From positions 1 through 34,812 of the forward strand of contig CBDTYW010000006.1 of assembly GCA_965364735.1 (NCBI GenBank): a DNA stretch of 34,812 bases, given 5' to 3'. The notes under the pieces are model-generated. The model saw nothing but the letters and a program-made list of their open reading frames with translations, ran no database searches and was not told the origin of the DNA. The position numbers and the translations under genes are program-made. This DNA is from CBDTYW01 sp965364735 (GTDB lineage Bacteria; Actinomycetota; Nitriliruptoria; Nitriliruptorales; Nitriliruptoraceae). Of the stretch, positions 8,253 to 15,555 are shown piece by piece (position 1 is the stretch's first letter; each line of letters begins with the position of its first letter).

Positions 8253-8313
8253 CAGCAGGCGGCCATGATGGCCGGCGCGCGCTCATGGGCAGATGCCCGG
8301 CACGCGGTCTGGC

Positions 8314-8550
8314 TCAGATCTTCTGACCCGCGCGACGCATCTCGGCGACCACGGTCTCGATCCCGTCGCGGTTGATCTTCTTGATCCCCGCGGCGGAGAC
8401 GGTCAGCTTGACCCAGCGGTTCTCGCTCGCGAGCCAGAACTTCTGACGCTGGATGTTGGGGCGGAACTGCCGCTTGGTGCGACGGTTGGAGTGGGAGACG
8501 TTGTTCCCGCTCTGCGGCTTGCGGCCGGTGACTTGGCAGATCGCTGACAT
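8314..8550 (-). CDS. rpmB: Large ribosomal subunit protein bL28 (zinc-free form)
   Basis: The 78 residues begin MSAICQVTGRKPQSGNNVSH, the classic L28 N-terminus, and include FRPNIQRQKFW and a basic C-terminus. Only one cysteine is present and there is no CxxC pair, so this is the zinc-independent ('C-') type. The start is decided by the family N-terminus and by an AAGGAGGAG just upstream inside the end of rpmG. The rpmG stop and the rpmB ATG overlap in TGATG, which implies coupled translation. It is the last gene of the operon, followed by the hairpin at 8219-8252. Confidence 0.97.
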   Translation of the reverse strand: MSAICQVTGRKPQSGNNVSHSNRRTKRQFRPNIQRQKFWLASENRWVKLTVSAAGIKKINRDGIETVVAEMRRAGQKI

Positions 8551-8717
8551 CAGCGCTCCTCCTTGAACATGACGTGACGACGGAGCTTGGGGTCGTACTT
8601 CTTGAGCTCGAGTCGCTCGCGCGAGTTGATCCGGTTCTTCCACGTCATGTAGAAGGTTCCGGTTCCTTCGGTGGACCGCATCTTGATCTGGATGCGGTTG
8701 CCCTTCTTGCTGGCCAT
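8550..8717 (-). CDS. rpmG: Large ribosomal subunit protein bL33 (zinc-free form)
   Basis: A 55-codon gene. The protein starts MASKKGNRIQIKMRSTEGTG, continues FYMTWKNRINSRERLELKKY, and ends MFKEER. This is the standard L33 sequence without any cysteine, so the zinc-knuckle form is excluded. The stop codon overlaps the rpmB start by one base (TGATG). It lies 45 bases after rpsN in the same direction. Its product sits near the ribosomal E site; in many bacteria the cysteine-free version replaces the zinc form when zinc is scarce. Confidence 0.97.
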   Translation of the reverse strand: MASKKGNRIQIKMRSTEGTGTFYMTWKNRINSRERLELKKYDPKLRRHVMFKEER

Positions 8718-8762
8718 GTTGCTGCCTTGGCTGAAGTATGGGTGGGCGAGGTGCCCGGGGAC

Positions 8763-9068
8763 TTACCAGGAGGCCTTGCGGACACCCGGGAGCTCGCCAC
8801 GGAGCGCCTTCTTGCGGAAGTTGACGCGGTCGAGGCCGAAGTAGCCCAGGTACGCGCGCGGGCGGCCGGTGACGGCGCCACGGTTGCGGACACGGACGGG
8901 CGAGGCGTCGCGTGGGAGGTCGTTCAGGGCGTCGCGCGCCTCGAACTTGGCGTCCATGGACGCCTCCGGGTCGTTCATGACGGCCTTGAGGGCGGCACGA
9001 CGGTCGGCGTACTTGGCGACGACCTCCTTGCGGTACTCGTTGCGCGCGATCTTGGACTTCTTGGCCAT
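8763..9068 (-). CDS. rpsN: Small ribosomal subunit protein uS14, long zinc-free form
   Basis: The 101 residues start MAKKSKIARNEYRKEVVAKY and contain PVRVRNRGAVTGRPRAYLG and the family C-terminus GELPGVRKASW. The long form (about 100 residues, no CxxC) is the zinc-independent S14; the zinc-binding form is about 61 residues. It assembles in the head of the 30S subunit. It lies between the type B L31 gene (43 bases upstream) and rpmG, the arrangement known for zinc-responsive alternative ribosomal proteins in actinobacteria. Confidence 0.97.
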   Translation of the reverse strand: MAKKSKIARNEYRKEVVAKYADRRAALKAVMNDPEASMDAKFEARDALNDLPRDASPVRVRNRGAVTGRPRAYLGYFGLDRVNFRKKALRGELPGVRKASW

Positions 9069-9111
9069 GAGGCTGCCTGCTCTCTGGAACGTGGTGCGAA
9101 GTTGGGGGAGG

Positions 9112-9369
9112 TCAGCTCGCGGAGGAGCGACCGAAGCGACGGTTGAAGCGCTCGACGCGACCCGCGGTGTCGACGATGCGCTGCTTGCCCGTGTAGAACG
9201 GGTGGCTGGCGGAGGAGAGCTCGACGCGGTGGAGGGGATAGGTGTTGCCGTCCTCCCACTCGATCGTCTCCTTCGTCTTGATCGTGGAGCGCGTGAGGAA
9301 GGAGAAGTCCTCGGAGTCGTCCTTGAAGACGACGTACCGGTATTCCTCGGGGTGAATGTCCTTCTTCAC
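9112..9369 (-). CDS. rpmE2: Large ribosomal subunit protein bL31, type B
   Basis: The 85 residues begin MKKDIHPEEYRYVVFKD and include STIKTKETIEW and SSASHPFYTGKQ. This is the type B L31 that lacks the CxxC of type A. The start is GTG at 9369, with GAGG about eight bases upstream. It is the first gene of the four-gene operon and bridges the two ribosomal subunits. A promoter with both -35 and -10 boxes lies at 9539-9567, leaving a leader of about 160 nt. No AT-rich Zur-type palindrome is visible between promoter and start. Confidence 0.96.
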   Translation of the reverse strand: MKKDIHPEEYRYVVFKDDSEDFSFLTRSTIKTKETIEWEDGNTYPLHRVELSSASHPFYTGKQRIVDTAGRVERFNRRFGRSSAS

Positions 9370-9406
9370 GGCATTGCCTCAGTGGTCTGTCGCGGGCTGG
9401 AAACGT

Positions 9407-9437
9407 GTGCGGGACGGAGGTCCCGAGAGATTCGCAC
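9407..9437 (-). promoter_or_regulatory. Hairpin in the leader of the L31B operon
   Basis: GGGAC/GTCCC (9411-9415 with 9420-9424) form a stem with a 4-base loop. GTGC/GCAC (9407-9410 with 9434-9437) can close it across an asymmetric bulge. It lies about 40-70 bases before the rpmE2 start in the presumed 5' leader. An autoregulatory ribosomal-protein leader is possible but unproven. Confidence 0.35.
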
Positions 9438-9538
9438 CCCGTCTGCCCCGCTGGCCCGTCCCGTTCCGCGAGTTGCGGCGATGGGAGGGGCATGTGGCGG
9501 GCAGGTCGATGGGACACGCGGCGGCGTGCGAAGGGCGA

Positions 9539-9567
9539 AGCGTACGCAGTTGGGAGCGGGCGGGCAA
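9539..9567 (-). promoter_or_regulatory. Promoter of the L31B-S14-L33-L28 operon
   Basis: On the minus strand, TTGCCC (9567-9562) and TACGCT (9544-9539) are separated by exactly 17 bases, the best sigma-70-type pair in the window. The predicted transcript starts near 9532. Confidence 0.5.
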
Positions 9568-9601
9568 CCTGTGACGCGAGGGGTTCGCTCTGCGCGCCCG
9601 A

Positions 9602-9607
9602 TAGCGT
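9602..9607 (+). promoter_or_regulatory. Possible -10 element for xth
   Basis: TAGCGT lies 32 bases before the chosen GTG of exonuclease III. It has no convincing -35 partner. Confidence 0.28.
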
Positions 9608-9638
9608 CGGTCGTCGGACCCGGGACAGGATCGCGCAC

Positions 9639-10415
9639 GTGCTCGTCGTCAGCTGGAACGTCAACTCCCTCAACGCCCGGATGCCGCGCGTCACGGAGTT
9701 CCTCGCAGCTCATCAGCCCGACGCGCTCTGTCTCCAGGAGACGAAGTGCGGGGACGCGAACTTCCCGCATCTCGAGGTCCAGGCGGCCGGCTACACGGCG
9801 ATCGACCATGGGTCTGGTGGACGCGACGGCGTCGCGATCCTCGTTCGTGACGGCCTCGATGTCGGCGAGGTCCGACGCGGGCTGCACGGCGAGCCGCGTC
9901 CGCAGGAGGCCCGCTGGGTCGAGGCCGAGATCGAGGGCGTCCGGATCGTCTCGACCTACGTCATCAACGGACGTTCCCTCGACGATCCGATCTTCGCGGA
10001 CAAGTTGACGATGCTCGAACGGATCCGGGACCGCGTCGCGGACTGCGCCGAGATGGGCCCGCTCTGCGTCGTCGGGGACTTCAACATCGCGCCGCGTGAC
10101 GAGGACGTCTGGGACCTCGCAGAGTTCCACGGTGGCACCCACATCTCGCCGATGGAGCGCAAGCTCCTCGATGAGATCACGGCGGCCGGCGTCGTCGACG
10201 CCTGGGACGTCACACCCGAGCGTGGTGAGCACGAATACACGTGGTGGGACTATCGGGCCGGCAACTTCCACAAGAACAAGGGCCTGCGCATCGACTTCGG
10301 GCTGATCACCCCGGACCTCGTCGAGCGCCTCGAGCACGTCGGGATCGACCGTGACTTCCGCAAGGGCACCAAGCCCAGCGACCACGCCCCGCTGATGTTC
10401 CGCTTCTCGGACTGA
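9639..10415 (+). CDS. xth: Exodeoxyribonuclease III (AP endonuclease)
   Basis: A 258-residue member of the EEP nuclease superfamily, expected to act in base-excision repair at abasic sites and 3' blocked ends. In order it shows VVSWNVNSLNARMP, LCLQETKC (metal-binding Glu), the substrate-site tyrosine in STYVING, VVGDFNIAPRDEDVWD (Asp and Asn of the active site), RIDFGLITPDL and the catalytic SDHAPL near the end. GTG 9639 is chosen because the family begins right there and ACAGGA lies at a good distance upstream; the open frame further upstream has no homology. It is divergent from the ribosomal operon and converges on the redoxin gene. Confidence 0.95.
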   Translation: MLVVSWNVNSLNARMPRVTEFLAAHQPDALCLQETKCGDANFPHLEVQAAGYTAIDHGSGGRDGVAILVRDGLDVGEVRRGLHGEPRPQEARWVEAEIEGVRIVSTYVINGRSLDDPIFADKLTMLERIRDRVADCAEMGPLCVVGDFNIAPRDEDVWDLAEFHGGTHISPMERKLLDEITAAGVVDAWDVTPERGEHEYTWWDYRAGNFHKNKGLRIDFGLITPDLVERLEHVGIDRDFRKGTKPSDHAPLMFRFSD

Positions 10416-10434
10416 CGACGCAGCGAGCGGAGCC

Positions 10435-10995
10435 TCAGAGCCAGTCTGGCTCGGTGCCGGGCGTCCATTTGATGCTGCAGCCGAGCGGCGAGAGCTGCTC
10501 GACGTCGACGACGCGGCCGTCGAGGACGGCATCGAGGGCCTCGCGCAGGTTCCAGCCGTCGTTCGGGCGGTCGGCACCGGGGGAGGATGTGTCCATCGCC
10601 CCGCGGTAGGCGAGGCTCTTGACGTCGTCGTAGAGGAAGAAGTCGGGGGTGCAGACCGCTCGGTACTCCCGGGCGACCTCCTGGTCGGCGTCGATCAGGT
10701 ACGGGAAGTGCCAGCCGGTGCGCTCGACCTGGGCCCTGAGCCCTTCGACGTCGTCGTCGGGGTGCGTCGTGGGATCGTTGCTGCAGATCGCGAGCACCTC
10801 GACGCCCTGACGCCGGTACTCCTTGGCGATCGCCGCGAGCTCGCCCTCGACGTGCTTCGCCGCAGGGCAGTGGTTGCACATGAACGCGATGAGGAGCGCC
10901 GGTGCGTGGAGGTTGGCCAGGTGGTGACGGCGTCCGTCGAGGTCTGGCAGGTCGAAGTCTGGTGCCGGGGTTCCCAGCGAGACCGACGCGGTCAT
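10435..10995 (-). CDS. Thioredoxin-fold protein (AhpC/TSA-type redoxin)
   Basis: The 186 residues start with the redoxin pattern GTPAPDFDLPDLDG, then LLIAFMCNHCPAAKHV with a CxxC pair (CNHC) at the end of the first strand-helix unit, DADQEVAREYRAVCTPDFFLYD with the cis-proline segment, and a C-terminal SPLGCSIKW. This is the cytoplasmic 'thioredoxin family protein' group of unknown substrate, distinct from the TlpA/ResA group because there is no signal peptide. An ATG with GGAG eight bases upstream fixes the start. It lies 48 bases after the CDF transporter gene on the same strand, but a TACGCT at 11027-11032 may give it its own promoter. Confidence 0.85.
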   Translation of the reverse strand: MTASVSLGTPAPDFDLPDLDGRRHHLANLHAPALLIAFMCNHCPAAKHVEGELAAIAKEYRRQGVEVLAICSNDPTTHPDDDVEGLRAQVERTGWHFPYLIDADQEVAREYRAVCTPDFFLYDDVKSLAYRGAMDTSSPGADRPNDGWNLREALDAVLDGRVVDVEQLSPLGCSIKWTPGTEPDWL

Positions 10996-11026
10996 CAGCA
11001 GTGCTCCATGTGTGGTGTGGGAGCAC

Positions 11027-11032
11027 AGCGTA
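11027..11032 (-). promoter_or_regulatory. Possible -10 element for the redoxin gene
   Basis: TACGCT on the minus strand lies 32 bases before the ATG at 10995, between the CDF stop and the redoxin start. No -35 box is visible. Confidence 0.28.
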
Positions 11033-11043
11033 GGAGCGGCTCG

Positions 11044-11928
11044 TCAGTGCGGGGCGGGTTCATCGCACGGATGACATTCCAGCTCGAGGGTCACGTGCTC
11101 GATGCGATGGAGATCGAGGAGGGTCTCTCGGACCGCCTTCCCGACCGCCTGCCCGATGTGCAGGGAGGACGTGTCGATCTCGACGTGTGCGGTCAGGGCC
11201 GCGGACTCCGAGTCGAGCGCCCACACGTGCAGGTGGTGCACGGCGCGAACACGGTCGACCGCCAGGATGGATGTGGTGACCTCGGCGACGTCGACGCGGC
11301 CGGGCGTCGCCTCGAGCAGGATCGACGTCGTCTGCGCGACGAGGCGGACCCCGTGCCAGCCGACGGCGAGCGCGATGGCCACCGAGACCGCCGTGTCGAC
11401 CCAGACCGCGTCGGCCCAGAGCACGGCCAGGCCAGCGACGAGCACGCCTGCGGATCCGGCGGCGTCGGCGAGCAGGTGGATGGTCGCGGCGCGCATGTTC
11501 AGCGAGTCACCGGCGGTCCGGCCCAGCCACCACGCGCTCCCGCCGTTGACGGCCAGCCCGATCACCGCCAGCACGATGACCGGCACGGCGGTGATCTCGG
11601 GTTCGTCACCGAGGCGGCGTGCCGCCTCGACGAGGATGACCGCGGCGCTGGCGAGCAGCAGCCCGGCGTTCGCCTGTGCGCCGATGACCTCGGCACGACG
11701 CAGCCCGTAGGAGAAGGTCTCGCTCGCAGGTCGTGCCGCGAGGCGCAGCGCGATCCCCGCGACCACCAGGCCGATCACGTCGGAGGCCTGGTGTGCGGAG
11801 TCCGCGAGCAGCGAGAGCGAGCCGGCGGTGAAGGCAACGACCAGCTGACCGACGAGGAGGACGAGGTTGAGGCCAGTCGCCCACCCGACCGCGCGCTCGC
11901 GGTCGCCGTGGTCGTGCAGCGCACCCAT
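11044..11928 (-). CDS. Cation diffusion facilitator (CDF) family metal exporter
   Basis: The 294 residues have six hydrophobic segments between ~15 and ~205 and a cytoplasmic C-terminal domain. The metal site of zinc-type CDF proteins is visible: HxxxD in TM2 (SAHQASD) and HxxxD in TM5 (HLLAD). The C-terminal domain contains VHHLHVWALDSESAALTAHVEI, typical of the regulatory metal-binding fold, and ends with a His/Cys cluster (ECHPCDEPAPH). Export of Zn2+ (or Co2+/Cd2+) in exchange for protons is expected from the family. The start is the ATG at 11928 with GAGGA upstream. The much longer open frame through this point to 15195 is an artefact of high GC. It is divergent from cysQ with 84 bases between. 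Confidence 0.93.
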   Translation of the reverse strand: MGALHDHGDRERAVGWATGLNLVLLVGQLVVAFTAGSLSLLADSAHQASDVIGLVVAGIALRLAARPASETFSYGLRRAEVIGAQANAGLLLASAAVILVEAARRLGDEPEITAVPVIVLAVIGLAVNGGSAWWLGRTAGDSLNMRAATIHLLADAAGSAGVLVAGLAVLWADAVWVDTAVSVAIALAVGWHGVRLVAQTTSILLEATPGRVDVAEVTTSILAVDRVRAVHHLHVWALDSESAALTAHVEIDTSSLHIGQAVGKAVRETLLDLHRIEHVTLELECHPCDEPAPH

Positions 11929-12012
11929 CCGTCGTCCTCGGTTGCTCAGGGGGCAGTGTGGCTGGCACCCTGATCGCACGCACACGTCCACCCAGAGAAG
12001 CAAGGTTCCCAC

Positions 12013-12786
12013 ATGGCCACCGCCACCGCGAAGGACCACTCCGACGCCGCCCGCATCGCGGCCGCCGCCGGCAACGTGCTCCTGGAGCTGCGCTCGCGCA
12101 TGTCGGCCGAGGGCTTCACCGGCAAGGCGCTCAAGGACGCTGGTGACCAGGCGGCGAACACCGTGATCCTGCGTTCCTTGCTCGAGGCCCACCCGGGCGA
12201 CGCGGTGCTGAGCGAGGAGTCGGCCGACACCGAGGCGCGGCTCACCGCCACGCGGACCTGGATCGTCGATCCGCTGGACGGGACCCGCGAGTTCTCTGAA
12301 CCGCCCCGCGATGACTGGGCCGTCCACGTGGCGCTCGTGATCGACAACCAGCCGGTCGTCGGCGCCGTCGCGCTGCCCGCCCGCGGGACCACGCTGCACA
12401 CCGGCAACGACCTCTCGCTGCCGCCGGCACACGACGGTCCGGTCCGGATCGCCGTCAGCCGGACGCGGCCGCCGGCGCTCGCGCACTTCCTCGCCGAGCG
12501 CATGGGCGCGGTCCTCGTCCCGATGGGCTCCGCTGGCGTCAAGGTCACCGCCGTGGTCACCGGCGAGGCCGACATCTACGTCCATGGAGGAGGCCAGTAC
12601 GAGTGGGACTCGTGCGCGCCGGTGGCCGTCGCGCGTGCCGCGGGCGCCCACACCTCGCGCCTCGACGGCTCGGGCCTCGTCTACAACCAGGCGAACCCCT
12701 ACCTCCCGGACCTGCTCATCTGCCGCCCCGAACTCGCCGAGGCCGCCCTCGAGGGCATCGCCGCATGGGTGCCCGACGAGGCGTGA
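12013..12786 (+). CDS. cysQ: 3'(2'),5'-bisphosphate nucleotidase / inositol-monophosphatase-family protein
   Basis: The 257 residues match actinobacterial CysQ in length. Motifs of the Mg-dependent, Li-sensitive phosphatase fold are visible: DAGDQAAN near residue 43, VLSEESAD (metal-binding Glu), WIVDPLDGTREF (the DPLDGT metal site) and the later EWDSCAP. The expected role is removal of 3'-phosphoadenosine phosphate, relieving inhibition of sulfate assimilation; some members act on fructose-1,6-bisphosphate or inositol phosphates. The ATG start has AAGG upstream. A sirohaem reductase of sulfur assimilation lies 10 kb away on the other strand, so a link is functional at most. Confidence 0.9.
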   Translation: MATATAKDHSDAARIAAAAGNVLLELRSRMSAEGFTGKALKDAGDQAANTVILRSLLEAHPGDAVLSEESADTEARLTATRTWIVDPLDGTREFSEPPRDDWAVHVALVIDNQPVVGAVALPARGTTLHTGNDLSLPPAHDGPVRIAVSRTRPPALAHFLAERMGAVLVPMGSAGVKVTAVVTGEADIYVHGGGQYEWDSCAPVAVARAAGAHTSRLDGSGLVYNQANPYLPDLLICRPELAEAALEGIAAWVPDEA

Positions 12787-12827
12787 GCGTCTGACCGTGT
12801 GACCGGGGGAGCCTCGGCCGCTGTGGC

Positions 12828-12833
12828 TAGACT
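12828..12833 (+). promoter_or_regulatory. Possible -10 element for the parvulin lipoprotein gene
   Basis: TAGACT lies 78 bases before the GTG at 12911, in the gap after cysQ. The nearest TGACC is too far upstream (about 23 bases) for a standard -35. Confidence 0.28.
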
Positions 12834-12910
12834 CGCCATGCTCGTGCCGTCCCGCGCCCTCCGGCTTCCTGCCGCCTCCCGGGCCCGACGGTGAGACCAA
12901 GGTTCCTGCC

Positions 12911-13945
12911 GTGTCGCCGTCCTCGTCATCATCCGCCCGCATCCCGGGCCGCGCCCGCCGTGGCCTCGTGGCCGCGGTCGCTGCCTCCGGGCTGCTGCTG
13001 ACCGCGTGCGGTTCGGGGGGCCCTGCCGGCCTGTCGACCGACATCGCTGCGGTGGTCGGTGACCGCGAGATCTCCGTCGAGGAGCTCATCGCGACGCTCG
13101 GCCTCAACCCGCCGACCGGCGACGCGCTCATCACCGCGCAGCGCGAAGCCCTCGGGACCCTCATCATCGAGGCCGGCTTCCGCCAGATCGTCGCGGATCG
13201 CGGCATCTCGATCGACCCCCAGGAGATCGACGACGCGATCGACTTCCAGGCCGCCGCCGCTGGCCTCGACGCCGCGGAGTGGCTGGCCCAGGTGGAGGCA
13301 TCGCAGGGCTTCACCGAGCAGCGGGTGCGTGACATCCTCGAGCTCCAGGCCCTCGACAGCGCGCTGCGCGACTCCCTGTTCGAGCAGATCGACGTCGACG
13401 AGGCGGACCTCGAGGCGGAGTACGAGGCGCGGATCCAGCAGTACGCGCTCGCGACCGCGAAGCACATCCTCGTGGCCACCGAGGACGAGGCCAACGGCAT
13501 CATCGAGCTGCTGGCCAACGGGGCAGACTTCGGCGAGCTCGCCGAGGGCCGGTCTCTGGACACCGGCAGCGGCGGTCTCGGCGGTGCGCTCGGGACCGGC
13601 CCGGTCACCCAGTACGTCGAGGAGTTCGCGAACGCCGTCGCCACCGCGCCGATCGGCGAGGTCGTGGGCCCGGTCGAGACCCAGTTCGGCTTCCACGTCA
13701 TCGTCGTCGAGAGCCGTGAGGTCCAGACGTTCGAGGACGTTCGCGGCACCCTCCGCGACGAGCTCGCCGGCCAGGAGCTCGAGCCGTTGTACGAAGCTGC
13801 CACGACGTCGGCCTTCATCGACCTCATGGTCGTCGTGAACGGCCGCTTCGGGAAGTGGGACAGCGCCTCGGGCCCGCTTGGCGCGGTCGTCGATCCGACC
13901 TTCCTCGCGCCGGCCGGCAACCCCGGCGCCGGTCTCGGCGGGTGA
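12911..13945 (+). CDS. Lipoprotein peptidyl-prolyl isomerase (SurA/PpiC-like parvulin)
   Basis: The 344-residue precursor has an Arg-rich start, a hydrophobic stretch (VAAVAASGLLLTACG) and a good lipobox LTAC with the cysteine near residue 33, so it should be exported and lipid-anchored. A SurA-N-like helical region (AAVVGDREISVEELIATLGL onward) is followed by a parvulin rotamase domain at ~178-272: ATAKHILVATEDEA, GADFGELAEGRS, GGLGGALGTG, and QFGFHVIVVESRE. It should assist folding of exported proteins. GTG is the only sensible start, with AAGG upstream. It overlaps mazG by four bases (GTGA), matching the mazG-lpqU/surA-eno neighbourhood of actinobacteria. Confidence 0.9.
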   Translation: MSPSSSSSARIPGRARRGLVAAVAASGLLLTACGSGGPAGLSTDIAAVVGDREISVEELIATLGLNPPTGDALITAQREALGTLIIEAGFRQIVADRGISIDPQEIDDAIDFQAAAAGLDAAEWLAQVEASQGFTEQRVRDILELQALDSALRDSLFEQIDVDEADLEAEYEARIQQYALATAKHILVATEDEANGIIELLANGADFGELAEGRSLDTGSGGLGGALGTGPVTQYVEEFANAVATAPIGEVVGPVETQFGFHVIVVESREVQTFEDVRGTLRDELAGQELEPLYEAATTSAFIDLMVVVNGRFGKWDSASGPLGAVVDPTFLAPAGNPGAGLGG

Positions 13946-14994
13946 CCACGCCCGACCGTCCGACGATCGCCATCGTCGAGACGCATCCCGCGCTGCCCGG
14001 GCTCCTGCCTGCAGCTGCATGGGAAGCGTTGACGAAGGCAGCCGTCGTCCACGTCGTCGACGTGGAGTCGCATCCCTCCGCAGGGATCCTCTACTTCGCC
14101 GGGATGGACCTCGCTGCGATCGAGCCCCTGCCGCTCGCACGCGGCGAGCTCGATCTCTCGCTGCCGGGTGGCCCCGACGAGCGACGCATCGCGAAGTCGC
14201 TGATCGCCACGGCGCGCCGTGACGGCTTCGTCGCGTTCCTGCTGCACCCCGAGGACCGGCTGACCGCGCGGATCGTCGCGACCGAGGCAGCCCGGGTCGA
14301 CGTCGACGTCGAGTTCGTCTTCTTCCTCCCGTCGCCCGGCGGTGCCGAGGTCGTGCGGCTCGCCGACGTGATGCGTCGGCTGCGACACCCGCAGGACGGC
14401 TGTCCGTGGGATCTCGAGCAGGACCACGCGACGCTGCGTCCGTACCTGCTCGAGGAGGTCTACGAGCTGCTCGAGGCCATCGACGCAGAGGACGACGAGG
14501 CGATCGTCGAGGAGCTCGGTGACGTGCTCATGCAGATCGCCTTCCATGCCCAGGTCGCCGACGACCGTGGGGCGTTCGACCTCGACGACGTCGCGCGCGG
14601 CATCGTGGACAAGCTCACCCGCCGGCACCCGCACGTCTTCGCGGACGGCGACGCGAGCACGTCGGACGAGGTCCAGCAGCGCTGGGACGAGCTCAAGTCC
14701 GAGGAGAAGCAGCGGACCGGCCCGTTCGACGGGATCCCGTCCGCGCAGCCGGCGCTGGCCCTCGCGCAGGCGTCCCAGCGTCGTGGGCTGAAGGCCGGCG
14801 GCGACCTCGAGCTCGTCGATGCACACGCTGCGCTGGACGCGCTCGCGTCCGCGGAGGCCGACGTCGAGGCACGCCTCGGGGATGCGCTGGCTGCCGTCGT
14901 TGCGCTCGCTCGAGAGGCTGGCGTCGACGCGGAGGATGCGCTCCGTCGGCACACGTTGGCCCTGCAGCACAGGATCGTCGCCGACGGAACCTGA
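13942..14994 (+). CDS. mazG: MazG nucleoside triphosphate pyrophosphohydrolase
   Basis: The C-terminal ~240 of 350 residues are a MazG domain: LADVMRRLRHPQDGCPWDLEQ, then the metal-binding LLEEVYELLEAI and EELGDVLMQIAFHA (the EExxE...ExxD signature), KLTRRHPHVFADG and RWDELKSEEKQ. It hydrolyses canonical or damaged NTPs to NMPs and PPi; in mycobacteria it removes oxidised nucleotides (family knowledge). The first ~110 residues form the extra N-terminal region seen in actinobacterial MazG. The frame is open further upstream, but GTG 13942 overlaps the preceding stop as GTGA, indicating translational coupling. Confidence 0.93.
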   Translation: MTTPDRPTIAIVETHPALPGLLPAAAWEALTKAAVVHVVDVESHPSAGILYFAGMDLAAIEPLPLARGELDLSLPGGPDERRIAKSLIATARRDGFVAFLLHPEDRLTARIVATEAARVDVDVEFVFFLPSPGGAEVVRLADVMRRLRHPQDGCPWDLEQDHATLRPYLLEEVYELLEAIDAEDDEAIVEELGDVLMQIAFHAQVADDRGAFDLDDVARGIVDKLTRRHPHVFADGDASTSDEVQQRWDELKSEEKQRTGPFDGIPSAQPALALAQASQRRGLKAGGDLELVDAHAALDALASAEADVEARLGDALAAVVALAREAGVDAEDALRRHTLALQHRIVADGT

Positions 14995-15017
14995 CGTCCT
15001 GCGCGATCCGGCCCCCG

Positions 15018-15023
15018 TATCCT
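15018..15023 (+). promoter_or_regulatory. Possible -10 element for the small zinc-ribbon gene
   Basis: TATCCT lies 29 bases before the ATG at 15052, and a strong GAGGAG ribosome-binding site follows at 15041-15046. No clear -35 box is seen. Confidence 0.33.
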
Positions 15024-15051
15024 TGCGATCATCGCGAGACGAGGAGCCGAC

Positions 15052-15477
15052 ATGTCGACGCCGCTGCAGTGCCCCGACTGTGCACGCTTCCTCAGCCGCA
15101 CCTTCGTCGAGAACCTCGTCGACGAGGACGCTCCGTGCCCGAAGTGCGAGGAGCTGCTGACGGCCACCGTCGACGGGGAGGAGTTCACCGTCCACCTCGC
15201 TTCCGGTGCGGCTTCGGAGCCGACGACGGCTGATCCCGTGACGACCGCGCCCCTGCAGACGGGGCAGAGGACGGACGTGCTGGACGGCTGGGACACGGAC
15301 GCCCCGTACACGCCGGCCGTCCTCGAGCCGTCCGCCCCCCTGGATCCGAAGCAGCTCGCCGGAGCGGCCGGTGCCGGAGCTCTCGTCGGGATGATGGTCC
15401 TCCGACGCAAGCGCGTGCTCGGCCTCATCCTCGGTGGTGCAGCAGGTGCTGCCGGCCTGCTGGCCTCGCGCCGCTGA
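15052..15477 (+). CDS. Small zinc-ribbon protein with C-terminal hydrophobic segments, unknown function
   Basis: I do not recognise a named family. The 141 residues open with a probable zinc ribbon: CPDC at ~8-11 and CPKC at ~29-32. A Ser/Thr/Pro-rich linker follows (~55-105). The C-terminus has a Gly/Ala-rich hydrophobic segment (LAGAAGAGALVGMMVL), four basic residues (RRKR), and a second one (LGLILGGAAGAAGLLAS), ending in RR. This suggests a hairpin-like membrane anchor with the ribbon in the cytoplasm (inference). The gene has a strong GAGGAG ribosome-binding site and sits between mazG and eno with its own -10-like site. The coding quality (GC3, strong start) supports a real gene. Confidence 0.75.
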   Translation: MSTPLQCPDCARFLSRTFVENLVDEDAPCPKCEELLTATVDGEEFTVHLASGAASEPTTADPVTTAPLQTGQRTDVLDGWDTDAPYTPAVLEPSAPLDPKQLAGAAGAGALVGMMVLRRKRVLGLILGGAAGAAGLLASRR

Positions 15478-15555
15478 GCCTTGACGGGCAGTCGTCGGCG
15501 CGATGCGTCATCATGTGGAGCACTGACGTCCGTATCCGCGCCCTCCGGAGCAGCA

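Noticed and set aside
9370..9638. Zur operator upstream of the zinc-free ribosomal operon
   Set aside because: I looked for the AT-rich TGAAAATGATTTTCA-like palindrome on both strands and found none.
11044..15195. A 1383-codon open frame on the minus strand
   Set aside because: Only its last 294 codons (11044-11928) are a real CDF transporter. The rest runs antisense to cysQ, the parvulin gene and mazG, has Arg/Ser/Val-rich composition without motifs, and is a by-product of high GC.
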